Assembly (NCBI RefSeq): GCF_001984105.1 | Contig: NZ_MTQM01000007.1 | Location: forward strand, 124,001 to 188,000 | Reading direction: 5' to 3' | DNA length: 64,000 nucleotides | Origin: Microbacterium sp. CSI-V | GTDB lineage: Bacteria > Actinomycetota > Actinomycetes > Actinomycetales > Microbacteriaceae | In this document: positions 41,038 to 49,626 of the stretch, piece after piece | How the letters are laid out: each line of letters begins with the position of its first letter | Numbering within the stretch: the stretch's first letter is position 1 | Position numbers and translations under genes: made by a program | Notes under the pieces: model-generated | The model's database searches: none | Told to the model about the DNA's origin: nothing | Seen by the model: only the letters and a program-made list of their open reading frames with translations

Positions 41038-41808
41038 TCAGCCGCAGGTGCCGTTCTGCTGCAGCGCCGGATCGTTCAGCAGACGGCCGTCGATGGAGAA
41101 GGTCGCCACCACGTCCTCCCCCTGGACACTGACCGAATCCAGCTGCAATCCGGCGGGGAGGCGGTCGGCGATGCAGAGGGTCCACGTCTTCAGCGCCGCA
41201 TCGGCGACCCCGCCGAGCTGGCCGCGCAGGGCATCGGCGTCGAGACGGTTGCCGCCCAGGTCGAACGAGCTGGGTGTCAGCGTGAGGTCTCCGTCGGCCG
41301 CGCCGGGCGTGGCCGAGATCCCGACCGGGATCGGCACGCCGAACACCGAGAACTGCGTCGTCAGGGTCACATCCGGGGCCGCGGTGCCGACCGTGTCGGC
41401 CGGGAAGCCCGGGATCTGCGCGAGGAGGGTGCGCAACTGGTCGGGATCGAGGCGAACGGATGCCGATCCCCCCGCCGCCGGGGCATCGCCCGCGACCGGC
41501 ACGTCCTGCAGGTCGACGCGGACGTCGCCGTTCAGCGGGCCGAGCGCCACATCGTCCGCGGACACCGCCACCTGATCGAGGCGCCCCTTCAGAAGTTGGG
41601 GCAGCACGATGCCGGGGACCTCGACGTCGACCTGCTGGTCGGCAGGCAGGCCGACCTGCTGGACGACGAGCGAGCGCACGGTGTTCGCGACCGCCGACCG
41701 CGCGATGAACTCGGCTGCCACCAGCAGCCCCGCGACGAGGACGACGATGATGGCGACGACGGCGATCACTCGTCCGGTGCGCCGGCGGGGGCGTGCGGCA
41801 TCCACCAT
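41038..41808 (-). CDS. LmeA-like (DUF2993) phospholipid-binding protein
   Basis: 256 residues from the ATG at 41808: basic N-terminus (ARPRRRTGR), one membrane anchor or signal (VIAVVAIIVVLVAGLLVAAEF), then a beta-rich extracytoplasmic domain with the DUF2993 pattern (VVQQVGLPADQQVDVEV, QLLKGRLDQVAVSADDV, LDPDQLRTLL). Mycobacterial LmeA of this family supports lipomannan maturation in the periplasm; that role is not shown here. Two bases after the argS stop. Confidence 0.75.
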   Translation of the reverse strand: MVDAARPRRRTGRVIAVVAIIVVLVAGLLVAAEFIARSAVANTVRSLVVQQVGLPADQQVDVEVPGIVLPQLLKGRLDQVAVSADDVALGPLNGDVRVDLQDVPVAGDAPAAGGSASVRLDPDQLRTLLAQIPGFPADTVGTAAPDVTLTTQFSVFGVPIPVGISATPGAADGDLTLTPSSFDLGGNRLDADALRGQLGGVADAALKTWTLCIADRLPAGLQLDSVSVQGEDVVATFSIDGRLLNDPALQQNGTCG

Positions 41809-41810
41809 GA

Positions 41811-43475
41811 CTACATCCGCTCCGGGGCACTCACGCCGAGCAGCGCCAGGCCGTTGCGCAGCACCTGACCGGTCGCGTCGTTCAGCCACAGGCGGGTGCG
41901 GTGCACGGACTCGACCGGGGCATCGCCGAGCGGGATGACACGGCAGTTGTCGTACCAGCGGTGGTACAGGCCCGCGAGCTCCTCGAGGTAGCGCGCGACG
42001 CGATGCGGCTCGCGCACCTCGGCCGCGTAGGCCACGATGCGCGGATACTCCTGCAGGGCACCGAGCAGGGCCGACTCCGTCTCGTGCTCGAGCAGCTCGG
42101 GCGCGAAATCGGACCGGTCGACGCCCGAGTCCGCCGCGTTGCGGGCCACGTTGTGCGTACGCGCGTGGGCGTACTGCACGTAAAAGACCGGGTTGTCGTT
42201 GGTGCGCTTCTGCAGGATCTCGGGGTCGAGAGTGAGCGGCGAGTCGGCGGGGTACCGGGCGAGCGAGTACCGCAGCGCGTCGGTTCCGAGCCACTCCTGC
42301 AGGTCGTCGAGCTCGATGATGTTGCCGGCGCGCTTGGAGAGCTTCGCGCCGTTGATCGAGACGAGCTGCCCGATGAGCACCTCGATGTCCTTCTCGGGGT
42401 CGTCGCCGGCGGCGCCCGCGAGGGCCTTGAGGCGGTGCACGTACCCGTGGTGGTCGGCGCCGAGGAGGTAGATCTTGTGCGCGTACCCGCGGTCGCCCTT
42501 GTTGAGGTAGTAGGCGGCGTCGGCGGCGAAGTAGGTGTACTCGCCGTTCGATCGACGGATGACACGGTCTTTGTCGTCGCCGAAGTCGGTGGTGCGCACC
42601 CACACGGCGCCCTCGTCGTCGAAGACGTGCCCCTGTTCGCGCAGGCGGTCGACCGCCTCGTCGACGAGACTCGGCTGGCCGTCGACGCGGGCGTGCAGCG
42701 TGCGCTCCGAGAACCACACGTCGAAGTGCACGTTGAAGCGCTCGAGGGAGGCCTGGATCTCGCCGAGCTGGAACCCGTACGCCAGTTCGGTCGCGACCGT
42801 GATCTGCTCGGCGCGGTCGAGGTCGCGGATGTCGGGGCGCGCGGCGGCGACCCGCTCGGCCAAAGACGCGATGTACGCGCCGCCGTAGCCGTCCTCGGGG
42901 GTGGGATCGCCGTGCAGCGCCGCGACCACCGAGCGCCCGAAGCGCTCCATCTGCGCACCGGCGTCGTTGATGTAGAACTCGCGGACGAGCGTGGCGCCGC
43001 TCGCCAGCAGCACGCGCGCGATCGCGTCGCCCAGGGCCGCCCAGCGGGTGTGGCCGATGTGCAACGGGCCGGTGGGGTTCGCGCTGACGAACTCGAGGTT
43101 GATCGTGTTGCCGCGCTGGGAGTCGTTCGTTCCGAACGCCGCGCCCTGCTCGACGATGGTCTTCGCGAGGGCACCGGCGGCGGCGGCATCCAGTCGGATG
43201 TTGATGAAGCCGGGACCGGCGACCTCGACGCTCGCGATGCCGTCGACGCTCTCGAGGCCCGCGGCGATCTCCGCGGCGAACTCCCGCGGATTCGCCCCGA
43301 CGACCTTCGACAGCTTCAGGGCCGCGTTGGACGCCCAATCGCCGTGGTCACGGTTCTTGGGCCGCTCCAGGGGCAGATCGGCAGCGGTGATCCCCGCGGA
43401 CGAACCCTCGCGTCGCGCCTCGGCGAGCGGGGCGATGACGGCGAGCAGGGCGGCGGAGAGGGCTGCGGGATCCAT
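41811..43475 (-). CDS. argS: arginyl-tRNA synthetase
   Basis: Class I synthetase charging tRNA-Arg. 554 residues. The HIGH motif is in GPLHIGHTRWA and the KMSKS-equivalent is KLSKRAGNIIEL; the N-terminal additional domain and C-terminal DALR anticodon-binding domain (ending ALLGVSAPERM) are in place. First gene of the argS-lmeA-lysA-hom-thrC-thrB run. Confidence 0.96.
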   Translation of the reverse strand: MDPAALSAALLAVIAPLAEARREGSSAGITAADLPLERPKNRDHGDWASNAALKLSKVVGANPREFAAEIAAGLESVDGIASVEVAGPGFINIRLDAAAAGALAKTIVEQGAAFGTNDSQRGNTINLEFVSANPTGPLHIGHTRWAALGDAIARVLLASGATLVREFYINDAGAQMERFGRSVVAALHGDPTPEDGYGGAYIASLAERVAAARPDIRDLDRAEQITVATELAYGFQLGEIQASLERFNVHFDVWFSERTLHARVDGQPSLVDEAVDRLREQGHVFDDEGAVWVRTTDFGDDKDRVIRRSNGEYTYFAADAAYYLNKGDRGYAHKIYLLGADHHGYVHRLKALAGAAGDDPEKDIEVLIGQLVSINGAKLSKRAGNIIELDDLQEWLGTDALRYSLARYPADSPLTLDPEILQKRTNDNPVFYVQYAHARTHNVARNAADSGVDRSDFAPELLEHETESALLGALQEYPRIVAYAAEVREPHRVARYLEELAGLYHRWYDNCRVIPLGDAPVESVHRTRLWLNDATGQVLRNGLALLGVSAPERM

Positions 43476-43514
43476 AACCCTGCAATTCTAGGCCGAGGCG
43501 CCCGAGGGCCCGAC

Positions 43515-44372
43515 TCAGCCGATCTGCACCAGAGCTTCGTGGTCGTCGGAGGACGCGGCATCCGCGGTATCCCCCTCGTGCACGGCGTCGACGTACATGC
43601 GGTCGAGCCCGACGTACCCGCCGTGGTAGCTCAGGAAGGCGCAATCCGCGGCGTCGCGTCCGGTCGCGATGCGGACGAGCGACCGACGGTCCGACAGCCG
43701 GGTCGCGTCGATGACGTACCAGGCACCGTCGAGGTACGCCTCGGCGACGGCGTGGAAATCCATGGGCTCGAGGCCGGGCGCGTAACACGCGGCGTAGCGG
43801 GCGGGCATGTCCATCGCGCGCAGGAGCGCGATCACGACGTGGGCATAGTCGCGGCAGACGCCCTGGCCGGTCATGAGGGTGGTCACGGCGCTGTCGGTGC
43901 CGAGGCTCAGCCCCGGGGTGTACGTCACGCTGGATGCCACGAACGACGAGACCGCGGCGATCAGATCGGCCCCGGCGAGTCCGCGGAACTGCCGACGCGC
44001 CTGCGCGAACACCTCGTCGGACTGGCAGTACCGGCTCGGACGCAGGTACGTGATGGTCTCGAGATCGCTCGTGTGCAGCGTCGGAGACGCCCCGGAGACG
44101 ACCGCCTCGTACCGCACGGTCAGCGGCCCGGGCTCGCCCGCGAGACGGTGCAGACGACTGCCCGACTGGTCGACGATCTCGGTCGGGGTGTACACGCGAT
44201 CGCCGCTCGAAAAGGTCAATTGCTCGCTGGCGAGCGGAACGCCCTGGGCGGCGGTGATCTGGAAAATGAGGTCGACGGACGCCCCCAGATCGAGGTCGAG
44301 TTCAGCGGTCACTCGGCGCGGCACCGGGCAATCCTCGCACGACGGAGGAGGGGTGCGGCGCGCCTCGCTCAT
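43515..44372 (-). CDS. transglutaminase-like cysteine protease-fold protein
   Basis: 285 residues from the ATG at 44372. Catalytic triad visible: Cys173 in GQGVCRDYAHVV, His207 in DFHAVAEAYL and Asp222 in WYVIDATRL. The N-terminal ~130 residues are a beta-rich domain of the bacterial transglutaminase N type (RYEAVVSG). No signal peptide, so probably cytoplasmic. It overlaps the lipoprotein gene by four bases, and that gene overlaps the kinase gene, so the three form one operon. Confidence 0.83.
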   Translation of the reverse strand: MSEARRTPPPSCEDCPVPRRVTAELDLDLGASVDLIFQITAAQGVPLASEQLTFSSGDRVYTPTEIVDQSGSRLHRLAGEPGPLTVRYEAVVSGASPTLHTSDLETITYLRPSRYCQSDEVFAQARRQFRGLAGADLIAAVSSFVASSVTYTPGLSLGTDSAVTTLMTGQGVCRDYAHVVIALLRAMDMPARYAACYAPGLEPMDFHAVAEAYLDGAWYVIDATRLSDRRSLVRIATGRDAADCAFLSYHGGYVGLDRMYVDAVHEGDTADAASSDDHEALVQIG

Positions 44373-44875
44373 CCGTCTTTCTTGCCCGGTCCGCCGGGGG
44401 CGGTGGGGGCGTCGCTCTTGCCCTTGCCGCTGTCGCCCTTGCCCGACTTCTCCGCGTCCTTCTCGCCCGGCCCCGCGGGCTCCTTCTTCTCGTCGTCGGT
44501 CTCTCCGTCGTCGGAAACCGTGCTCGGCGTCGGCTCGGAGGTCTCCTCCGTCACCGGCTCCGTCGTCTGTTCGGGAGTGGGCTCCGGGCTCGGCGCGAGA
44601 GACGCCAGGTCGGCTCGGACGGTCGCGATGCGGGACAGGATCGCCTCCGCCTCGGCCGACGCGATCGTCCCGGCGTCGCGCTGCGCGATGACGTCGGCCT
44701 CGAGCTGGTCCAACGTCGCGGACGCGGAGGTGTAGTCCCCAGCCGACGCCTGGCTCGCGAGCGTCTGCACGACACCCTGCCACGCGGTCGGCTCGGCGGC
44801 CGGCGGTGTGCAGCCCGCGAGCACGAGACCGACCGCCAGCGCGAGCACGGGAGCCAGGACACAACGCCGGGTCAC
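44369..44875 (-). CDS. small secreted lipoprotein with acidic, Lys/Gly-rich tail
   Basis: 168 residues from the GTG at 44875. Lipobox LAGC with Cys22 after a hydrophobic signal. Residues 30-90 are helical (YTSASATLDQLEADVIAQRD); the rest is low complexity, first Pro/Glu/Thr-rich and then EKSGKGDSGKGKSDAP-like. No known family. Sandwiched with GTGA and ATGA overlaps between a transmembrane kinase and a transglutaminase. Confidence 0.75.
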   Translation of the reverse strand: MTRRCVLAPVLALAVGLVLAGCTPPAAEPTAWQGVVQTLASQASAGDYTSASATLDQLEADVIAQRDAGTIASAEAEAILSRIATVRADLASLAPSPEPTPEQTTEPVTEETSEPTPSTVSDDGETDDEKKEPAGPGEKDAEKSGKGDSGKGKSDAPTAPGGPGKKDG

Positions 44876-46008
44876 GGTCCCACTTCCTTCCACAGGTCGT
44901 CGACGTGCTGGTCCAGCGGCGCGGGGAGCGACGGCAGCGACGGATCGGATGCCGGGGCCGAGGCGTTCACCCCGATCGCCGCGGCCGCACCGCCGACGGC
45001 CAGGACGGCCGCGATCACGGCGACAACGACGACCGTGCGACGACGGCCCCCGCGACGCGGCGGCGCCGCGACCGGGGGGAGGACCCGCGTGCGGGTGAGC
45101 TCCTCCGGCGCCGGCCCGTCGATCAGCGCCGTGGCGCCGAGCGGAGTGAGCGGCACCGACTCGCCGGGGAGGGCGCGCAACTCGGCCCCGAGGGCGGCGG
45201 CATCCGGTCTCTCGGCCGGGTCGATCGCGGTCATGCGCGACAGGAGGGCGCGCCACGGGGCGGGAACGTCGTCCGGGATGTCCGGCGGAGACACCAGACG
45301 CGCCGCGAGAGCCTCGTGCGGGGTGCGCCCTCCGAACGGGCGTCGACCGGTGAGGGCCTCGAGCAGCACGAGCCCCAGGGAGTACACGTCGCTCGCCGGG
45401 GCGGCCGGCATCCCTCGCGCCTGCTCGGGGCTGAGGTAGGCGGCGGTTCCGATGACGGTGTCGGCGCGGGTGACCCGCGTGGCGCCGACGAGCGCGGCGA
45501 TCCCGAAGTCGGCCAGCGTCGCCCGCGTCCGCTCCCCCGTGTGGGCGGGCGGCCGCAGGAGGACGTTCGAGGGCTTCACATCGCGGTGGACGATGCCGCG
45601 CGAGTGGACCACCGCCAGGGCTTCCGCGATCTCGCGGCCGTAGCGGGCGGCGTCGGCGGGCGGAACAGGTCCGCGCTCGATGACGTCGGTGAGCGTCGGG
45701 CCCGCGATGAGCTCCATCGCGAGGTACGTGGGCGTCGACGACAGACGGGCGTCGTACAGGGTGACCAGTGATGGATGCGACAACGAGGCGAGCAGTCGGA
45801 TCTCTGACCGCACGCGCGCGGCATCCGCCGGATCGGCGCCGTCGCCGATCATCACCTTCAGCGCGACGGTACGCCCGAGGGACGTGTCGACGGCCTCGTA
45901 GACGCGCGCGTATCCTCCCGTTCCCAGCACACGGCCGAGGCGGTAGCGCCCATCGAAGAGGTCGGCGGCGGCCGGATCGGCCGGTTGCGTCGTATCGGTG
46001 TCGGTCAT
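44872..46008 (-). CDS. transmembrane Ser/Thr protein kinase (PknB-type catalytic domain)
   Basis: 378 residues. Kinase domain about 20-285: glycine loop GTGGYARVY (29-37), Lys51 in VALKVMIG, HRDVKPSN (141-148), ADFGIA (166-171), and GTAAYLSPEQARG as the activation segment end. A basic stop (PPRRGGRRR) precedes one membrane helix (VVVVAVIAAVLAVGGAAAAI), and only about 35 residues follow outside; there are no PASTA repeats. GTGA overlap with the lipoprotein gene. Confidence 0.9.
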   Translation of the reverse strand: MTDTDTTQPADPAAADLFDGRYRLGRVLGTGGYARVYEAVDTSLGRTVALKVMIGDGADPADAARVRSEIRLLASLSHPSLVTLYDARLSSTPTYLAMELIAGPTLTDVIERGPVPPADAARYGREIAEALAVVHSRGIVHRDVKPSNVLLRPPAHTGERTRATLADFGIAALVGATRVTRADTVIGTAAYLSPEQARGMPAAPASDVYSLGLVLLEALTGRRPFGGRTPHEALAARLVSPPDIPDDVPAPWRALLSRMTAIDPAERPDAAALGAELRALPGESVPLTPLGATALIDGPAPEELTRTRVLPPVAAPPRRGGRRRTVVVVAVIAAVLAVGGAAAAIGVNASAPASDPSLPSLPAPLDQHVDDLWKEVGP

Positions 46009-46045
46009 AGGGGTCCTCAGGGGTCGTACGCCCCCCGCGGAGAAG

Positions 46046-46300
46046 TCAGACGAGGTCGTCGTTCGACGACCGGGTGGTCGAACGGGTGACCTGCGCGCCG
46101 CCGACGCCCTCGGTGCGCGTCACCGTGTCGGTCTGCCGACGGCGGACGAGGAGCACCAGTCCGATGATGAAGACGACGGCCCCCGCGCCCATCATGATGT
46201 AGCCGATCGTCGTGAGGTCGACGTAGTCGTTCGGAAGATCCACGGCGAACGCGAGGATGGCGCCGATGACGATCAGCGCGATTCCGGCTCCGATGCTCAT
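46046..46300 (-). CDS. DUF6458-like two-helix membrane protein
   Basis: 84 residues: two hydrophobic helices (IALIVIGAILAFAV; IGYIMMGAGAVVFIIGLVLLV) around VDLPNDYVDLTTIG, then a basic, polar tail (RRRQTDTVTR). Matches the small actinobacterial proteins labelled DUF6458; function unknown. Upstream of the kinase gene by 37 bases on the same strand. Confidence 0.75.
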   Translation of the reverse strand: MSIGAGIALIVIGAILAFAVDLPNDYVDLTTIGYIMMGAGAVVFIIGLVLLVRRRQTDTVTRTEGVGGAQVTRSTTRSSNDDLV

Positions 46301-46412
46301 GACAGTCCTTTCGGGAGGGTGAAGTCAGGATGCCAGTCCCCCGCCGATCGGGCGGAAGGTCTTGACAACGGAGAGCGCGGCGGTCGGAGGCCCGACCCGC
46401 TGTCACACGGAA

Positions 46413-46452
46413 GCGTCGTAGTCGGCCCGGTCATGCGAGCCGACTACGACGC
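46413..46452 (-). terminator. Terminator after the haloperoxidase-like gene
   Basis: 14-bp perfect stem (46413-46426 with 46439-46452) and a 12-base loop, 25 bases beyond the stop of the hydrolase at 46478. No long T-run. The rest of 46301-46477 shows nothing recognisable. Confidence 0.65.
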
Positions 46453-46477
46453 AGCCTTGCGGTGTTCTCGAAGCGCG

Positions 46478-47299
46478 CTAGCGGGCGATGAACGCGAGGA
46501 TGTCGGAATCGAGTTCGTCCCGGAAGACGCCGTAGATGCCGTGCGGTGCCCCCGGGTAGACCTTCAGGCTCCCCTTCGCGACCAGGTCCACCGACTTCAG
46601 CGCCGCAGCGGCGATCGGGACGATCTGGTCGTCATCGCCGTGGGCGATGAAGATCGGCACGTCGAGCGCCCGGAGATCGTCGGTGAAGTCGGTCTCGGAG
46701 AACGCCGCGATGCAGTCGTAGGCGGCCGCGAGGTTCACGAGCATGCCCTGACGCCAGAAGTCGTCCTTGGCGCCCTGCGATACGGAGGAACCCTCGCGGT
46801 TCGCGCCGAAGAAGGGCTCGGTGAGGTCCTTGTAGAACTGCGAGGCGTCCTCGAGAACCCCGGCACGGATGCCGTCGAAGACCTCCCGCGGTAGACCACC
46901 CGGGTTGTTCTCGCTCTGGATCATCACCGGCGGCACGGCCCCGATCGTGATGACCTTCGCGACGCGGCCGACGCCGTGTCGGGCGGCGTAGCGCACGACC
47001 TCTCCGCCGCCCGTGGAGTGGCCGATCACCACGAGGTTCGTGAGATCGAGGTGGTCGACGAGTTGCGCGAGGTCATGGGCGTACGTGTCCATGTCGTTGC
47101 CGGTGAACGTCTTCGCAGACCGCCCGTGGCCCCGACGATCGTGAGCGATCGCGCGGTAGCCGGCGTCGGCGAGGAGCTTGACCTCGACCTGCCACGCGTC
47201 GGAGCTGAGCGGCCACCCGTGGCTGAGCACGACGGGCTGACCCTCCCCCTGGTCCGTGTAGTAGAGCTCGGTTCCGTCAGCGGTGGTGAAGTAGGGCAT
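46478..47299 (-). CDS. alpha/beta hydrolase, cofactor-free haloperoxidase/perhydrolase type
   Basis: 273 residues. Nucleophile Ser95 in VVIGHSTGGGEV, oxyanion region LSHGWPLSSDAW, DRRGHGRS block, acid in FIAHGDDDQIVP and His in YPGAPHGIYG near the end. These match the "non-heme chloroperoxidase" group, which are mostly esterases or perhydrolases. Last of four co-directional genes (hydrolase, RidA, hydrolase, hydrolase). Confidence 0.87.
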   Translation of the reverse strand: MPYFTTADGTELYYTDQGEGQPVVLSHGWPLSSDAWQVEVKLLADAGYRAIAHDRRGHGRSAKTFTGNDMDTYAHDLAQLVDHLDLTNLVVIGHSTGGGEVVRYAARHGVGRVAKVITIGAVPPVMIQSENNPGGLPREVFDGIRAGVLEDASQFYKDLTEPFFGANREGSSVSQGAKDDFWRQGMLVNLAAAYDCIAAFSETDFTDDLRALDVPIFIAHGDDDQIVPIAAAALKSVDLVAKGSLKVYPGAPHGIYGVFRDELDSDILAFIAR

Positions 47300-47360
47300 C
47301 GTGATCTCCTGGGTGTCTATCTGCGGGGTGTGGGAGGGAACGGAAGGGTCGTCGAACCGA

Positions 47361-48074
47361 TCACGGCAGGTCCGCGAGCGCCTCGACGATCAGGTCTGCC
47401 ACCGCACCGGGGTGCGACACCATCACCGAGTGGGAAGCGCCGTCGATCTCGACGGTCTTGCGCGATCCGCCCCGGTCCGCCATGAAGCGAAGCCCCTCGA
47501 CCGGGATGTTCTTGTCGCCCGTGCCGAAGATGAACCAGGAGGGAAGGGTCTTCCACGCGGGGACCGCCGCCGGCTGGGGCTCGCTCAGCGCGAAATCACG
47601 GATCGCGCGTTGCGTGGCCGCGGCGAGCCTGGCGTCTTCGGCATCCACGTCTCCGGCGAACTGGTTCGGGAAGAGCTCCCGGTCGACGATCAGGTCGTTG
47701 GTCCCGTCGCCGAGGGGGTAAGAGCGGACGGTGTCGCCGAGCGTGCTGCCCGGAAATCGACCGGTCAGTCCGAGGGAGGTCTCGCCGTGTTCCGGCGCGA
47801 ACGCCGCGACGTAGACGAGCCCCTTCACGACATCGCTGTCGACGGCCGCCTCCGAGATGACGGCGCCGCCGTACGAGTGGCCGACGAGGAGCACGGGCCC
47901 GCCGACGGAATCGACGGCGCGTCGGACGTTGTCGGCGTCGGTCGTGACGCTGCGCAGGGGGTTGGGGGTGGCGATCGCGGTCACGCCTTTCTGGTGCAGG
48001 GCCGCGATGACGCCGTTCCAGCTGGCGGACTCGGCGAAGGCGCCGTGGACGAGGACGACGGTGGTGTGAGTCAT
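47361..48074 (-). CDS. alpha/beta hydrolase, paralogue 1
   Basis: 237 residues from the ATG at 48074. Starts with HTTVVLVHGAFAESASW; nucleophile Ser67 in LLVGHSYGGAV; acid and base in FGTGDKNIPVEG and EIDGASHSVMVSHP. Strikingly similar along its length to the hydrolase at 48661-49377 (shared NPLRSV, GPVxLVGHSYGG, FAPxxGE, GTxDxNIP), so the two arose by duplication. Substrate unknown. Confidence 0.85.
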   Translation of the reverse strand: MTHTTVVLVHGAFAESASWNGVIAALHQKGVTAIATPNPLRSVTTDADNVRRAVDSVGGPVLLVGHSYGGAVISEAAVDSDVVKGLVYVAAFAPEHGETSLGLTGRFPGSTLGDTVRSYPLGDGTNDLIVDRELFPNQFAGDVDAEDARLAAATQRAIRDFALSEPQPAAVPAWKTLPSWFIFGTGDKNIPVEGLRFMADRGGSRKTVEIDGASHSVMVSHPGAVADLIVEALADLP

Positions 48075-48118
48075 GTTCGTGCTTCTTTCTGTTTCGGGTG
48101 GGGGCGGAACGGGTGGGG

Positions 48119-48583
48119 TCAGGCGAACTCGACGACGAGTTCGACCTCGACGGGCGAGTTGAGGGGCAGAACGGCGACGCCCACGGCGCTTCGGGCGTGG
48201 ACGCCCGCCGGTCCGAAGATCGCGCCGATGAGCTCGGAGGCGCCGTTGAGCACGGCGGGTTGGCCGAAGAACTCCGGATCGGAGGCGACGTATCCGACCA
48301 CCTTGACCACGCGCGTGACGCGGTCCAGAGAGCCGATGACGGCCGCGACGGCCGCGAGCGCGTTGATCGCGGCGGTGCGGGCACACTCCTGAGCGTGTTC
48401 GAGGGTGATGTCGGCACCGACCTTGCCCGACCCGGTCAGTGCTCCGTCGATGAGCGGAAGCTGGCCGGCCGTGTGGACGAGGCTCCCCGTGGCGACCGCG
48501 GGAACGTAGATTCCCGCGGGGGCGGCGGCGCGATCCGGGATGGCCACGCCGAGTTCGGCGAGACGGTCGTCGATGAGGGACAT
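48119..48583 (-). CDS. RidA/YjgF family protein
   Basis: 154 residues from the ATG at 48583. Family pattern: AVATGSLVHTAGQLPLIDG, EHAQECARTAAINALAAV, VKVVGYVASDPEF and a final RSAVGVAVLPLNSPVEVEL. Close to the YjgF_like_2 subgroup. The key Arg of canonical imine deaminases (near VxVLPLNxxVE) is not evident here, so enamine/imine deamination is uncertain. Lies between two paralogous hydrolases. Confidence 0.85.
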   Translation of the reverse strand: MSLIDDRLAELGVAIPDRAAAPAGIYVPAVATGSLVHTAGQLPLIDGALTGSGKVGADITLEHAQECARTAAINALAAVAAVIGSLDRVTRVVKVVGYVASDPEFFGQPAVLNGASELIGAIFGPAGVHARSAVGVAVLPLNSPVEVELVVEFA

Positions 48584-48660
48584 GCGGTGGTCCTTTCGGT
48601 GGAAACGGGTGGGGAGCGGGAGTCGTGGAGATGGTCGGGACGCAGTGGCCGTCGGCCGGA

Positions 48661-49377
48661 TCAGCGCGCGATGGCCAGGAGGATGCTTTGCACGACGGCT
48701 TCCGGCTCGGACACGGAGATGGCATGCGACGCCCCCTCGACGCGCGTGGTGCCACGCGAACGCGCTCGTTCCGCGCAGAAGGCGAGCGTGGCATCCGGGA
48801 TGTTCCGGTCTTCGGTGCCGTACACGAACCACGACGGGATGCCGCGCCAACCCGGCGTGGTCGCCCGGAGTCCCTCGTTCACGGCCCGGCTGGAGATCGC
48901 TCGTTGCGTGGCAGCCATGATCGCCGCGGTCGAGTCGTTCACATCCGCACAGAACTGTCGCCGGAAGTGGTCGGGGCGAATGGTGAGATCGAGCTCGCCC
49001 GAACTGAGCGGGGTGCCGACCACGCTCTCGCAGAGCGTGCTGCCGGGGTGAAGGGTCGTGAGCTGCGCCGGGGACTCGCCCGTGTCCGGCGCGAAGGCCG
49101 AGACGTAGACGAGCGCCTCCACGTTGCTGACGAGTGCCGCGGCCTGGGTGTTGACGAATCCGCCGTACGAGTGGCCGACCAGAACCACAGGGCCGTCGAT
49201 GCCGCGCACCACGTCGGCGATGTACTGCGCGTCGTCGGACACGCTGCGCAACGGGTTGGAGGCCGCGCACGCCCGAACTCCGTTCCGGTTCAGTCGCTCG
49301 ACCACGCCGGTCCAACTGGAGTTGTCGGCGAATGCCCCGTGGACCAAGACCGCAGTGGTGTTGCTGAACGGTGACAT
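48661..49377 (-). CDS. alpha/beta hydrolase, paralogue 2
   Basis: 238 residues from the ATG at 49377. VLVHGAFADNSSWTGV at the N-terminus, nucleophile Ser70 in LVGHSYGGFVN, acid in YGTEDRNIPDA and His in VEGASHAISVSEP. Duplicate of the hydrolase at 47361. First gene of the cluster, divergent from the LuxR-type regulator across about 250 bases. Confidence 0.85.
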   Translation of the reverse strand: MSPFSNTTAVLVHGAFADNSSWTGVVERLNRNGVRACAASNPLRSVSDDAQYIADVVRGIDGPVVLVGHSYGGFVNTQAAALVSNVEALVYVSAFAPDTGESPAQLTTLHPGSTLCESVVGTPLSSGELDLTIRPDHFRRQFCADVNDSTAAIMAATQRAISSRAVNEGLRATTPGWRGIPSWFVYGTEDRNIPDATLAFCAERARSRGTTRVEGASHAISVSEPEAVVQSILLAIAR

Positions 49378-49462
49378 GATCGCTTCTTCCTCTCGATCCG
49401 TGGAGGTGTGGGGACGGTGCGTCCATGAAGCGATCGTCATCCAGGCCATCGACTGACGGCAT

Positions 49463-49476
49463 GAGTCGATCGACTC
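49463..49476. promoter_or_regulatory. Perfect palindrome GAGTCGATCGACTC upstream of the hydrolase cluster and LuxR gene
   Basis: A 14-bp perfect dyad in the divergent intergenic region, flanked by half-site-like ATCGACTGA (49448 on) and GAGTCATCGAC (49481 on). The local density of GACTC/GAGTC elements suggests an operator for the adjacent LuxR-type protein. Otherwise this 250-base region shows only the Shine-Dalgarno GGAGGA before 49627. Confidence 0.5.
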
Positions 49477-49626
49477 GTCCGAGTCATCGACGGGACACCG
49501 GCGCCCCGCGTGCTCAGCGGGAACCCGCGCGTCACACCGGATCGAGTCCTGACCCGGGGGGATCGCCGGTGATCGGGAATCTTCGTATGCTGGGGGCCCC
49601 GAACCCCAACGCGCCTGGAGGACGAG

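Noticed and set aside
41901..44735. Open frame of 944 codons on the plus strand
   Set aside because: Antisense to argS and the transglutaminase gene; no recognisable domain.
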